From JALNZU01 sp964463695 (lineage in GTDB: Bacteria > Bacteroidota > Bacteroidia > Bacteroidales > F082): 64,000 nucleotides of DNA. The stretch lies in the NCBI GenBank assembly GCA_964463695.1, contig CAYXCZ010000009.1:54777-118776 (forward strand), in the 5' to 3' direction. Shown here one piece after another: positions 8,614 to 18,700 of this stretch (its first letter is position 1; every line of letters begins with the position of its first letter). Both the position numbers and the translations under genes were made by a program. The notes under the pieces were generated by a model, which saw nothing but the letters and a program-made list of their open reading frames with translations, searched no databases and had not been told where the DNA came from.

Positions 8614-8621
8614 CAAAAATA
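8614..8621 (-). promoter_or_regulatory. -7 element TATTTTTG ahead of the Ig-like lipoprotein
   Basis: A minus-strand TAnnTTTG match sits 12 bases before the ATG at 8601. It supports that start over the upstream in-frame start at 8688. Confidence 0.5.
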
Positions 8622-8759
8622 CATAACGCCAAAAAATCATGACAGGTATATTGAATGTGTTAGTGTTACAAAAAAAATCAGGGAGCATTTAATGCAGCAG
8701 CAAAACAAGAATCCATATGAAGCACGTCTATTCGCGTAAAATAGATCATTGCATTTATG

Positions 8760-8767
8760 TATTTTTG
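8760..8767 (+). promoter_or_regulatory. -7 element TATTTTTG of mutS2
   Basis: A TAnnTTTG match 17 bases upstream of the GTG start at 8785 implies a short leader. Confidence 0.5.
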
Positions 8768-8784
8768 CACTTTAATCTACACAT

Positions 8785-11202
8785 GTGATATATCCCTCAA
8801 ATTTTGAAGATAAGATTGGTTTTACGTCGATACGTAAGATGCTGCATAAATTCTGCGTGAGTGAAATGGGCCTTGAAAAGGCTAATGCACTAGATTTCAG
8901 CTCTGACATGAGTGAAATTCAGCATAGTTTATTGCAGATTGAAAGCATGATTCAACTGATGGACAATGGGTTGCCCTTTCCTGTAAAAGATTATTTCGAT
9001 CTGAGGGAAGAATTGAACCGTTTGCGAATCGAAGGCACTGTAATTGAGCAGGAAGCCCTTTTCGATCAGAAAATTGGATTAAGTATATTGCAACAGATTT
9101 TAGCCTTTACCTCTTCTGAAGGCAGCCGCAACTATCAACCGATCAGATCATTGGCTGATAATATCTACATCGATTCGATTTTATACAAAGAAACAGCCCG
9201 TATTATTGATGAAAAAGGTGAAATTCCTGATAAAGCATCTGAAACCCTTGCTGAAATCCGACAAGATATCCGCAGAAAGCGTGGTACTATCGAGCGAAAG
9301 ATAAGACAGATGCTCGGAGAGGCAAAAAGCGCCGGATGGTCGGATAGTGATGTAGAAATAACCATACGTAATGGCCGGATGGTAATACCTGTACGTGCTG
9401 CCGACAAAAGAAAGCTGCGGGGTTTTATCCATGATGAGTCATCAACAGGCCAGACAGTATATATCGAACCAGCTGAAGTTTTCGATACTAACAACGAAAT
9501 AAAAGAACTTGAATATGCCGAAAAGCGTGAGATACAGCGAATTCTGGCAGCATTTACCCAGCTGCTAAGACCTCACCTTCCAATGATGCATCAGGCCTGG
9601 GATTTATTGGGAACAATCGACCTTATTCATGCTAAGGCCTTGTTAGCAAAAAAAATAAATGCCTCAAAACCTCAACTTGTAAATTCAACACGCCTACGTT
9701 GGAGACAAGCTGTTCATCCGTTGCTCGAAATCAGTCTGCGAGAGCAGAAAAAAACCACTGTCCCATTGGACCTAGAGTTGAACACAGACGAAAGAATCCT
9801 TGTAATTTCAGGGCCAAACGCCGGAGGAAAATCTGTATGTCTTAAAACAACCGGGTTGCTACAATATATGTTGCAATGCGGCTTATTGGTTCCGATGCAT
9901 GCCGATTCAGTTTGCGGCATTTTTACCAAACTTTTTATCGATATCGGCGACGAACAATCTCTGGAAAATGACCTGAGCACTTACAGCTCCCATCTTTTGC
10001 ATATGTCTCATTTTCTTGAATTTGCTGATGATAGAACCTTATTTCTGATTGACGAATTCGGAACGGGAACCGAACCACAATCCGGCGGAGCTATTGCCGA
10101 AGCAGTATTGGAATCGTTAAATGAGAAGAAAGCGTTTGGATTAATAACAACCCATTATGCCAATCTGAAACTTCTGGCAGACAGAGCAGATGGCATTTTT
10201 AACGGTGCTATGTTGTTTGATACTCAAAAATTACAACCGCTTTATGTTTTACAAGCTGGAAAACCAGGGAGTTCCTTTGCTTTCGAAATAGCGCGTAAAA
10301 CTGGTATCCCGGAGGCTGTTTTGGAAAAAGCGGCTTCAATCACAGGTTATTCTCAACTTAATTTTGAGCAGCAGCTTCAACAGCTGGAAATAGAAAAAAG
10401 GGAAGTAGCTCAAAAACAAGCTGAGCTACGCGTTGCTGATGTGCTTCTGAATGAGGTCATTGAAAAATACAAGCGCTTACTCAAGCAGTTGGAAGACCGA
10501 AAGAAAACTTTGCTTAATGATGCCGGAAGAGAAGCCCGGGTTATAATCGACAAGGCTAACAAACAAATTGAGCATACGATAAAAGAAATTAAAGAGTCGC
10601 AGGCAGAAAAGGAGAAAACCAAACTTTTAAGAGAACAACTTCAAACACTCAAGCCTATCCTTGAAAAAGAAGCAGAGCAACGTGCTAAAGCTATTCATAT
10701 TGATAAGGAGGAAGAATCCGAATTACCCTCAGAATTGAAAGCCGGCATGATGGTTCGTATCGAAGAAATGGATATTACCGGAGAATTACTCTCAATAAAT
10801 GAGCATGAAGCTGTAATCGTTTTCAATACCGTTAAGCTTCGCACTTCCCCCGAAAAACTCACACCACTTTCGCGCAAAGAGCAACGCAAAGAAGTGCGAC
10901 ATCAGGTAAAACGAAACCTCACAGGTATCGGAAGCGACATCAATGAAAAAGCAGCGCAGTTTAAACTTACGATTGATATTAGGGGAAAAAGAGCTGAAGA
11001 AGCTCTGGAGCTTATTGCTAAATATCTTGATGAAGCTATGTTATTAAGCATCAAAGAAATAAGCATTCTCCACGGAAAAGGAAACGGCATTTTACGGCGT
11101 GTTATCCGTGAATATCTGAGTAAGATGAAAGAAGTAAGTAGTTTTGAAGATGCCTCACTCGAAACAGGAGGGCATGGAATAACAAGGGTGAAGTTGAGAT
11201 AA
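8785..11202 (+). CDS. mutS2: MutS2 family ATPase/endonuclease
   Basis: The 805-residue protein has the MutS2 layout: clamp and lever helices (about 1-330), an ABC-type ATPase with Walker A SGPNAGGKS (about 342-350) and Walker B LFLIDEFGTGTEP (about 415-428), a long charged coiled coil (about 515-640), a KOW-like linker, and a C-terminal Smr nuclease domain (about 728-805) with IDIRGKRAEEAL and the catalytic-region LHGKGNGILRR. MutS2 lacks the mismatch-recognition domain of MutS; family members are tied to recombination control and to rescue of collided ribosomes. The start is GTG; the overlapping ATG at 8783 is followed at once by TGA. It is divergent from the lipoprotein gene and has its own -7 box. 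Confidence 0.96.
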   Translation: MIYPSNFEDKIGFTSIRKMLHKFCVSEMGLEKANALDFSSDMSEIQHSLLQIESMIQLMDNGLPFPVKDYFDLREELNRLRIEGTVIEQEALFDQKIGLSILQQILAFTSSEGSRNYQPIRSLADNIYIDSILYKETARIIDEKGEIPDKASETLAEIRQDIRRKRGTIERKIRQMLGEAKSAGWSDSDVEITIRNGRMVIPVRAADKRKLRGFIHDESSTGQTVYIEPAEVFDTNNEIKELEYAEKREIQRILAAFTQLLRPHLPMMHQAWDLLGTIDLIHAKALLAKKINASKPQLVNSTRLRWRQAVHPLLEISLREQKKTTVPLDLELNTDERILVISGPNAGGKSVCLKTTGLLQYMLQCGLLVPMHADSVCGIFTKLFIDIGDEQSLENDLSTYSSHLLHMSHFLEFADDRTLFLIDEFGTGTEPQSGGAIAEAVLESLNEKKAFGLITTHYANLKLLADRADGIFNGAMLFDTQKLQPLYVLQAGKPGSSFAFEIARKTGIPEAVLEKAASITGYSQLNFEQQLQQLEIEKREVAQKQAELRVADVLLNEVIEKYKRLLKQLEDRKKTLLNDAGREARVIIDKANKQIEHTIKEIKESQAEKEKTKLLREQLQTLKPILEKEAEQRAKAIHIDKEEESELPSELKAGMMVRIEEMDITGELLSINEHEAVIVFNTVKLRTSPEKLTPLSRKEQRKEVRHQVKRNLTGIGSDINEKAAQFKLTIDIRGKRAEEALELIAKYLDEAMLLSIKEISILHGKGNGILRRVIREYLSKMKEVSSFEDASLETGGHGITRVKLR

Positions 11203-11259
11203 CCCTAAAAAATGAAATAAAAAACCAATCTACGAGACCCCAATAATTTCTGACGCTTC

Positions 11260-12246
11260 TTATTCTATTCCGCTGAAATGTTTCATGAACTGAACTCTTT
11301 CATAAGCGGCAGGATTTTCGGCCTCTTTCACACTCATTCGACCAATAAACTGGTCAAGGTTTTTGAAATTATGCTGAACCATCCATGTTTGGATTTCATC
11401 CAACATGATGGTAATTTCTTTAAACCCTTTTTTGTACAGCACTGAAGCTATTTGAACAGCTTTGGCTCCTGCAAGTAATTGTTTGATAACAGCTTTGCCA
11501 TCGTGAATACCTGTAGAAGCAGCAATATCACACTGAACTTTTGTAGATAGCATCGCAACCCAGCGCAGCGAAGTTGAAAGTTCGGCGGGAGTGCTGAATA
11601 CATTTGTGGCTTTTACCTCAAAACGGTCGATATCGATATCGGGGGAGAAGAAACGATTAAACAACACCAAACCCGAAATACCTGTCCATGAAAGTTTAAG
11701 CGCCATTTTTGCCATTCCGGAAAAATAATAGCTAATTTTAGCACTTACAGGAATTTTGACGGTTCTGATAATCTTCTCCAGAATTTCGAAATATACAGCT
11801 TCATTTTGCTCACCACTTTTATGTGGATCGGAAGGCAAAACGAAAATATTCAATTCAAGGGCGTCAGCACCGGCCTCTTCGATTTTTTTAGCAAAGTCGA
11901 TCCACTCACTCGAAGAGACACAATTAATACTTGCAATGATAGGAATATCAACAGCTTTCTTACTGTCCCGTATTAATTTCAGGTAATTATCCACATCATT
12001 TGAACGTGTATAATTCCTGATATAATCTTCAGCCTCAGGATAAAGATTTGAAACTTCATTCTGCAAAATAGTGCTTGAGGCGCTATGCAAAATCTGCTCT
12101 TCAAAAAGCGATTTAAGAACAACAGCAGCCGCACCGTTGGCAGCTGCCTCTTTGATATTTTCCACTGAGTTGGTTAAACCTGAACTGCCAATAATTATTG
12201 GATTTCTAAGCTTAAGCCCCATATAAGAAGTACTGAGATTCACCAT
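11260..12246 (-). CDS. Dihydroorotate dehydrogenase-like flavoprotein
   Basis: The 328-residue protein has the TIM-barrel, FMN-binding fold of class 1 dihydroorotate dehydrogenases. It begins with the family segment LSTSYMGLKLRNPIIIGSSG and carries VVLKSLFEEQI, IPIIASINC, ADALELNIF, PVSAKISYY and the phosphate-binding C-terminal AKAVQIASVLYKKG. The catalytic cysteine/serine loop of true PyrD is not obvious, and this subfamily is usually annotated only as dihydroorotate-dehydrogenase-like. No pyrimidine gene is adjacent, so a role in pyrimidine synthesis is not supported by context. It is cytosolic and converges on mutS2 with a 57-base gap. Confidence 0.8.
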   Translation of the reverse strand: MVNLSTSYMGLKLRNPIIIGSSGLTNSVENIKEAAANGAAAVVLKSLFEEQILHSASSTILQNEVSNLYPEAEDYIRNYTRSNDVDNYLKLIRDSKKAVDIPIIASINCVSSSEWIDFAKKIEEAGADALELNIFVLPSDPHKSGEQNEAVYFEILEKIIRTVKIPVSAKISYYFSGMAKMALKLSWTGISGLVLFNRFFSPDIDIDRFEVKATNVFSTPAELSTSLRWVAMLSTKVQCDIAASTGIHDGKAVIKQLLAGAKAVQIASVLYKKGFKEITIMLDEIQTWMVQHNFKNLDQFIGRMSVKEAENPAAYERVQFMKHFSGIE

Positions 12247-12710
12247 GATGCGATCGCTTTATAGGTTGTGAATTGATTGGTAAAAATAGCATAATTTCAT
12301 TTTGATAAAAAAAGTTAAAGCAATTCAGAGCGATTCTAAATTGTTTTCTTTTCCTCACATTTAAGTTGTTTGCTGGGTCAGAATATCCATTCTGTTATTC
12401 AAAACAACCAATTTTCTATTTTTGGATTCAAAGATGAATGGCTTTAAATCAAAATTGTTTTTAACAATGTAATGTTTACAAAATTGTAGTAATTCTTACT
12501 TATAAGCTTTCAAATTTAGTAATTTTGAGCCATGTTGTGTCTCAACCAATTGTGTTTCAACAAACAAATCAGGTATTTTATTAATACAAATACTTCATTA
12601 TGAGGAAGTTAAATTTTCATTATCATAGAAAACACTCAATGATAATAAAAATAACTGTTCAACCTTTGAATGTTTGTGCTAAACATTATAACCGTTAATT
12701 AACCGATTTT
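12247..12710. other. 464-base leader region before the giant surface protein
   Basis: This AT-rich region separates divergent genes. It holds a plus-strand TAATTTTG (-7-like) at 12520-12527, and an imperfect tandem repeat at 12535-12561 in which TTGTGTCTCAAC recurs 15 bases later as TTGTGTTTCAAC. If the -7 match is used, the adhesin transcript would have a leader of about 180 bases, long for this genome. No ORF or RNA gene could be supported. Confidence 0.4.
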
Positions 12711-15700
12711 ATGCGGTCATGGATTTTAAGTTTTGTACTTATTTTAGGATTTTTAATTCAAAGTAAAGTTGAGTTAAAAGCCCAGCCAGTTGTTATTGGA
12801 CAGCCTGCTGATACATCTGTTTGTAATGGTGGCAATGCAAGTTTTTATGTATTGGCTGTCAACACAGTAGGTTTTCAATGGCAGGAAAATGATGGTGTCG
12901 GTTGGTATAATATTGACGCATCAATCACGTATGCAAGTGGTTACACAACACCAATACTCGAAATAAATGATGCCAATCTGGGTTTAAACGGATACCTTTA
13001 CAGATGTGTTGTTACCGATGGCGACAATAACTCAGTCACAAGTGAGGCAGCTGTTTTGGGTGTAAACGAACCTCCGGTGATAACAATGCACCCAAATGAC
13101 ATAACAGTCTGCAAAAATGAAATAGCTGTTTTTAGTATTTCCGCACTCTATGCTGACAGCTATCAATGGCAGGAAAGTGTTGGCACAGGCTGGATAGATA
13201 TCACCAATAACGCGTTTTATTCCGGAGTTACTGAACCAAATTTATTGATTTTCACTACAACAGGCATGAATGGTTTCCGTTACCGATGTCGTATGGTGAA
13301 CGGGAACTGTCCTGATACAACAGCATTTGCCCGACTATTTGTTAACCCTACCCCTACCCTTCAGACTGTAACAGGAGGAGGAGCCTTTTGTCAAGGAGGA
13401 AGCGGGCTACCTATTGGCCTCGCTGACTCAGAAGCAGGAATTGCTTATCATATGTATCGTAACGGCAATAGTACAGGCATAGTTGTTTCTGGCACAGGCG
13501 AAGCGATGACATTCGGCAACTTTACACAGCCAGGAACATACACAATCACTGCCATTAATGGATCAACAAGTTGTGCCATTCCAATGCTCAACCCTGTTCA
13601 AATAATTGTAAACCCATTGCCAATACAACAAAGTTTACTTGGAGGCGGAAGTTATTGCGAAGGTAGCCCAGCACCAGAAATTTTTCTTGCTTCATCGCAA
13701 CAAGGAATTCAATACGGGCTCTTTAAAAATGGCATAACCACAGGACAAGTTTTAACCGGGACCGGATTTACACTTTCTTTCGGGCAGGTTCCTGCGACAG
13801 GATTTTACACCGTTGCCGCATCGAATACAACGACTTCCTGCTCAACCCAAATTAATGGCAATGCTCAGGTAATTCAATATATTGTACCTCAAGTTTTTGC
13901 TGGTGCTGATCAGTCCATTGAACAAGGGCAAACCGCTCCTCTTACTGCACAGGTAACCGGAAATTCACAATATGCATTTCAATGGCAGCCAGCTGCATTT
14001 GTTCAACAAAACCAGCAAGCAAACACAGCAACCATACCGCTTTATCAGTCAAAACTGTTTACAGTAACCGCTAAAGATCTTATATCACAATGTGTTAGCT
14101 CTGCCGACAGCGTCAAAGTAATCGTTGTTGGAGGTCCATTGGAAGTGACACTTATCTCTGATGTAAATGCTATATGCCCGGGCAACAGCGCAACGATTAT
14201 CACTAATGCCAGTGGAGGCAGCGGAAACTATTTTTACACATGGACCTCAACTCCTGCCGGTTTTAATTCTACTGAAAGTGAAATTACTGTGCAGCCACAA
14301 GTTACCACAACGTATAATCTCAGTATAAATGATGGAAACACTACCATTTCCAAATCGTTGACAATCACTGTTTATCCGCTGTCGCAAAGTTTTACAGTTA
14401 CTGGTGGTGGCAACTATTGTAATGGAGATCAGGGACTTACTATTAATCTAAGTGGCTCTCAAACAGGATATCAATATAGTCTGGTTCGAGTTAATCAAAC
14501 GATACTTACCAAGCAAGGAACCGGCAATCCAATTAATTTTGGTATTTTTACTGAACCGGGATCATATAGTGTCACCGGAGAAAATGTTACAGGTGGGTGT
14601 ATCAAACAAATGACCGGGACAGCCGTCATAACATCAAATGAAAAACCTCTTGCAAACGCTGGGCCTGAACAACTGATTCAAAATGGTCAAACTGCATTAT
14701 TAAGTGGTTCAGCCACAGGAGGTTCAGGTAATTATCTTTTTTCCTGGACGCCGGTTAATTATCTTATTAACCCAAACGCCGCTAACGCCGCCACTGTTCC
14801 TCTTACGACAACACGACAGTTTCAATTAGCTGTCACTGACCAGGTTTCTGGATGTCAAAGTCTGGCTGCTCAAACCGTTGTGTTTGTTTCTGGCGCACCA
14901 TTGTTACAAATTGACGCTACTGCTTCATCTTATAATATTTGTCCCAATGAAGAAGTTGGATTATTGGCTTTAGCTTCCGGAGGCTCCGGTAACTATACCT
15001 TTGCCTGGCAATCGACACCAGCAGGTTTCAATTCCAGTATATTTAATCCAACGGTAACACCTTCAATCACTACCACTTACAAAATAACAGTAAGTGATGG
15101 ATTTCTCTCAGCAACTGATTCAGTAACAATAACCGTTAGACCTGTTCCTCAAAAATTTCAACTTCAAGGAGGAGGAAGTTACTGTGCCGGAGGACAAGGC
15201 CCTGAAATTCATCTGGCAGATTCAGAACCAGCAGTATTTTATAGTTTGTTAAAAAACGGTGCAGAAACTACCATCCTTAGACAGGGAACAGGGGATCCTT
15301 TGAATTTTGGATCTCAAACTGATCAGGGAACTTATCAGGTAAAAGCATTCAGTCCCATACACCTTTGTTCGGCAACGATGACGGGTCAGGTTGATGTGCT
15401 ATCTGTTCCAAGGCCTATGGCTGATGGGGGCCCTGATGTCACTATTGCCTACAATGGAACAACCCTGTTATCCGCTTCAATAACAGGTGGATCAGGCAAT
15501 TACTCAGGCAAATGGCAACCAGAGTCCCTTGTCGCACAACCAAATGCATTGCTAACAAATACGTTGCCCCTCACTTCAACAACGAATTTCAACTTTGTTG
15601 CAACTGATCTTCAGAGCGGCTGTGTAAGTGACCCTGATATCAAAACTGTTTTTGTTTCAGGAACTATATTAAATGTGCAAATTGAAGCAAATTCATCCCA

Positions 15701-18700
15701 AATTTGTGCAGGAAGCGAACTTCAACTTAATGCTGTTGCGACAGGTGGAACAGGAAGTTATTCCTATTATTGGACTTCAGAACCTTCAGGTTTTTTTGGT
15801 AATTCAGCACAGGTAACAGTTTCACCAGTGGCAACAACTACCTTTCATGTTGCTGTAAGCGACGGTTTGCAAACAATTAACAAATCCTTTCTTTTAACAG
15901 TAAATACACTTCCACAACTTTTTGTAGTAACAGGAGGCGGAAATATTTGTAATTCAGGAAGTAAGCTTCCAATTGGATTATCAGGATCGGAAACAGGGGT
16001 TCTTTATTCACTTTATTATGAAGGAACCGAAATTGCAAATCTTGTAGGATCAGGAGCCGCGCTTTCATTTGGTTTATATAATGCTAATGGAACCTATTTA
16101 GTAAAAGCTAAAAAATTTACTACTTCGTGTGAACAGACCATGCAAGGAAATGCTGTAATTACCTCTATTGGTCAAGTGATTGCAGATGCAGGTCCTGATA
16201 AAAACATTTATACTGGTGAACAAGTTATTCTGGAAGGTAGTGTTACCTCTCAAGGATCAAATTATACCTTTAGCTGGGAACCCTCCTCAATGCTAATGAA
16301 CCCAAATGCAATCCAACCAACAACAATATCTTTACAGGAAACGACTTTATTTAAGCTTGTTGCATCAGGTCAGAGTGGAGGTTGTCAGCCATCAGAAGAT
16401 TTTGTAACCATTTTTGTTGAAGGAACACCAATTGAAGTTAATCTAACCGCCAGCTCTGAGGTAATCTGTCCGGGAGAACCTGTTCAGCTCATCGCACTTC
16501 CCTCTGGAGGAAATGGAAACTACACCTATAGTTGGGAATCGGTGCCGCCTGGCAGTGTTTCTACCGTTTTTAATCCTGTTTTCTCTCCCCTTGTCCCAAC
16601 AACTTATACGGTTACCGTTAGTGATGGAAGTCTGATCGTTTTCGAATCTATCTTTATCAATGTCAAAACATTGCCAACTGTGTTTAACTTAACAGGTGGT
16701 GGTGTTTTCTGTCCAAATGAGACACCGCCTGCGCTTGTTTTGAGTGGGTCTGAGATTGAAACGAATTATGTGCTTTTCAGAAATAACACCTCCACCTCTT
16801 TTAGCTTGACAGGCAATGGTCAGCCTCTTGTTTTTGAAGGGATTACACAAGGTGGTTCCTATACAGTTCAGGCTACTAAATTATCGGGTTGTTCGCAGTG
16901 GATGAATGGTACTGCTGTAATTACTAGTTCAGCAGCACCTGTTGTGGTTAGTTCAGCCGATCAGGTGATTCCTGCTGGTAGTGTTGCACTTTTAAATGCT
17001 GTTGCCGGGGGCGGATCGGGTAACTACAGCTATCAATGGCTACCCGCGGCTTTTGTTGTTAATCCGCAAAGTGCTTCTACTGCTACTGTTGCGCTCAATC
17101 AGTCTACTGTTTTTACTGTCCAGGCTACCGAACTGCAATCCGGATGCCTTAGTAATGTGGATAGTTCGCTGGTGATTGTTTCGGGTTCGGTTATCAATGT
17201 CAGCATTCTGGCTCAAAGCAGTTCGGTATGCTACGGTAGTCTTTTTCAACTTACTGCTTTGCCTGAAGGTGGAACGGGAACTTACTCATTCATCTGGAAA
17301 GATCCAAATGGGCTTGTTATTGGCACCAATGCGGCGCTCTCAGCTCCTGCGCTTATTTCGGGATCGTATTCTGTTACCGTCACCGATGGAACTGTTGCTG
17401 CTTCTGATGCGATTGGTATTACTATTTTGCCAATCCCTACAGCGTTTCAGATCAGCGGGGATGGGTTTTTGTGCCCTGGTAGTTCAGGGCTCTCTATTGA
17501 GGTTTCCGGCTCTGAAACTGGTATTGAATACAGTCTTTTACTTGACAATGATCAGGTGGTGGCTGTTTTGTATGGAACTGGAAATCCACTTGTTTTCAAT
17601 GGCTTGATGCAGGTTGGGACGTATTCTGTCATGGCCAAACACTTGAATTCTTCGTGTAGCATTACATTAAACGGTTCAGTCGAATTGTTTCCTACTGAAC
17701 CTATTTCGTTGGTAATGCCTGATCTGCAAACTGTTGCAACGGGTCAGCCAGCACAGCTCTCAGCTCAGGTTAGCGGGGGATCAGGGAACTTTTTGTTCAG
17801 TTGGGAGCCTGCTGCTTTGGTTGTTAATCCTCAGAGTCTTTCTACATCAACCTTACCGCTCTCTCAAAGTACTGCTTTCATCCTTACAGTTACTGATGCT
17901 GTTACTGGATGTGAAACCAGAAAACAGGCATTAGTTGCGGTAACCGGAACGAATTTGAATGTTGAAATATTTGCTGATCAGGATTTAATTTGTCCGGGAG
18001 AACCTGTTCAGCTCATCGCACTTCCCTCTGGAGGAAATGGAAACTACACCTATAGTTGGGAATCGGTGCCGCCTGGCAGTGTTTCTACCGTTTTTAATCC
18101 TGTTTTCTCTCCCCTTGTCCCAACAACTTATACGGTTACCGTTAGTGATGGAAGTCTGATCGTTTTCGAATCTATCTTTATCAATGTCAAAACATTGCCA
18201 ACTGTGTTTAACTTAACAGGTGGTGGTGTTTTCTGTCCAAATGAGACACCGCCTGCGCTTGTTTTGAGTGGGTCTGAGATTGAAACGAATTATGTGCTTT
18301 TCAGAAATAACACCTCCACCTCTTTTAGCTTGACAGGCAATGGTCAGCCTCTTGTTTTTGAAGGGATTACACAAGGTGGTTCCTATACAGTTCAGGCTAC
18401 TAAATTATCGGGTTGTTCGCAGTGGATGAATGGTACTGCTGTAATTACTAGTTCAGCAGCACCTGTTGTGGTTAGTTCAGCTGATCAGGTGATTCCTGCT
18501 GGTAGTGCAGCGCTTTTAAATGCTGTTGCTGCTGGCGGATCGGGCAATTACAGTTACCAATGGTTGCCAACAGAATTTGTTATCAATCCGCAAAGTGCTT
18601 CTACTTCTACTGTTGCGCTCAATCAATCTACTGTTTTTACTGTTCAGGCTACTGATGTGCAATCAGGTTGTTTGAGCAATGTGGATAGCTCTCTAGTGGT

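Noticed and set aside
11260..12246. True pyrimidine-pathway PyrD
   Set aside because: The catalytic base loop is not evident and no pyrimidine genes are nearby, so only a PyrD-like label is supported.
17176..17607. 143-codon plus-strand frame inside the adhesin repeats, with a shorter copy at 18700
   Set aside because: It recurs only because the DNA itself is duplicated; the main frame carries all family motifs.
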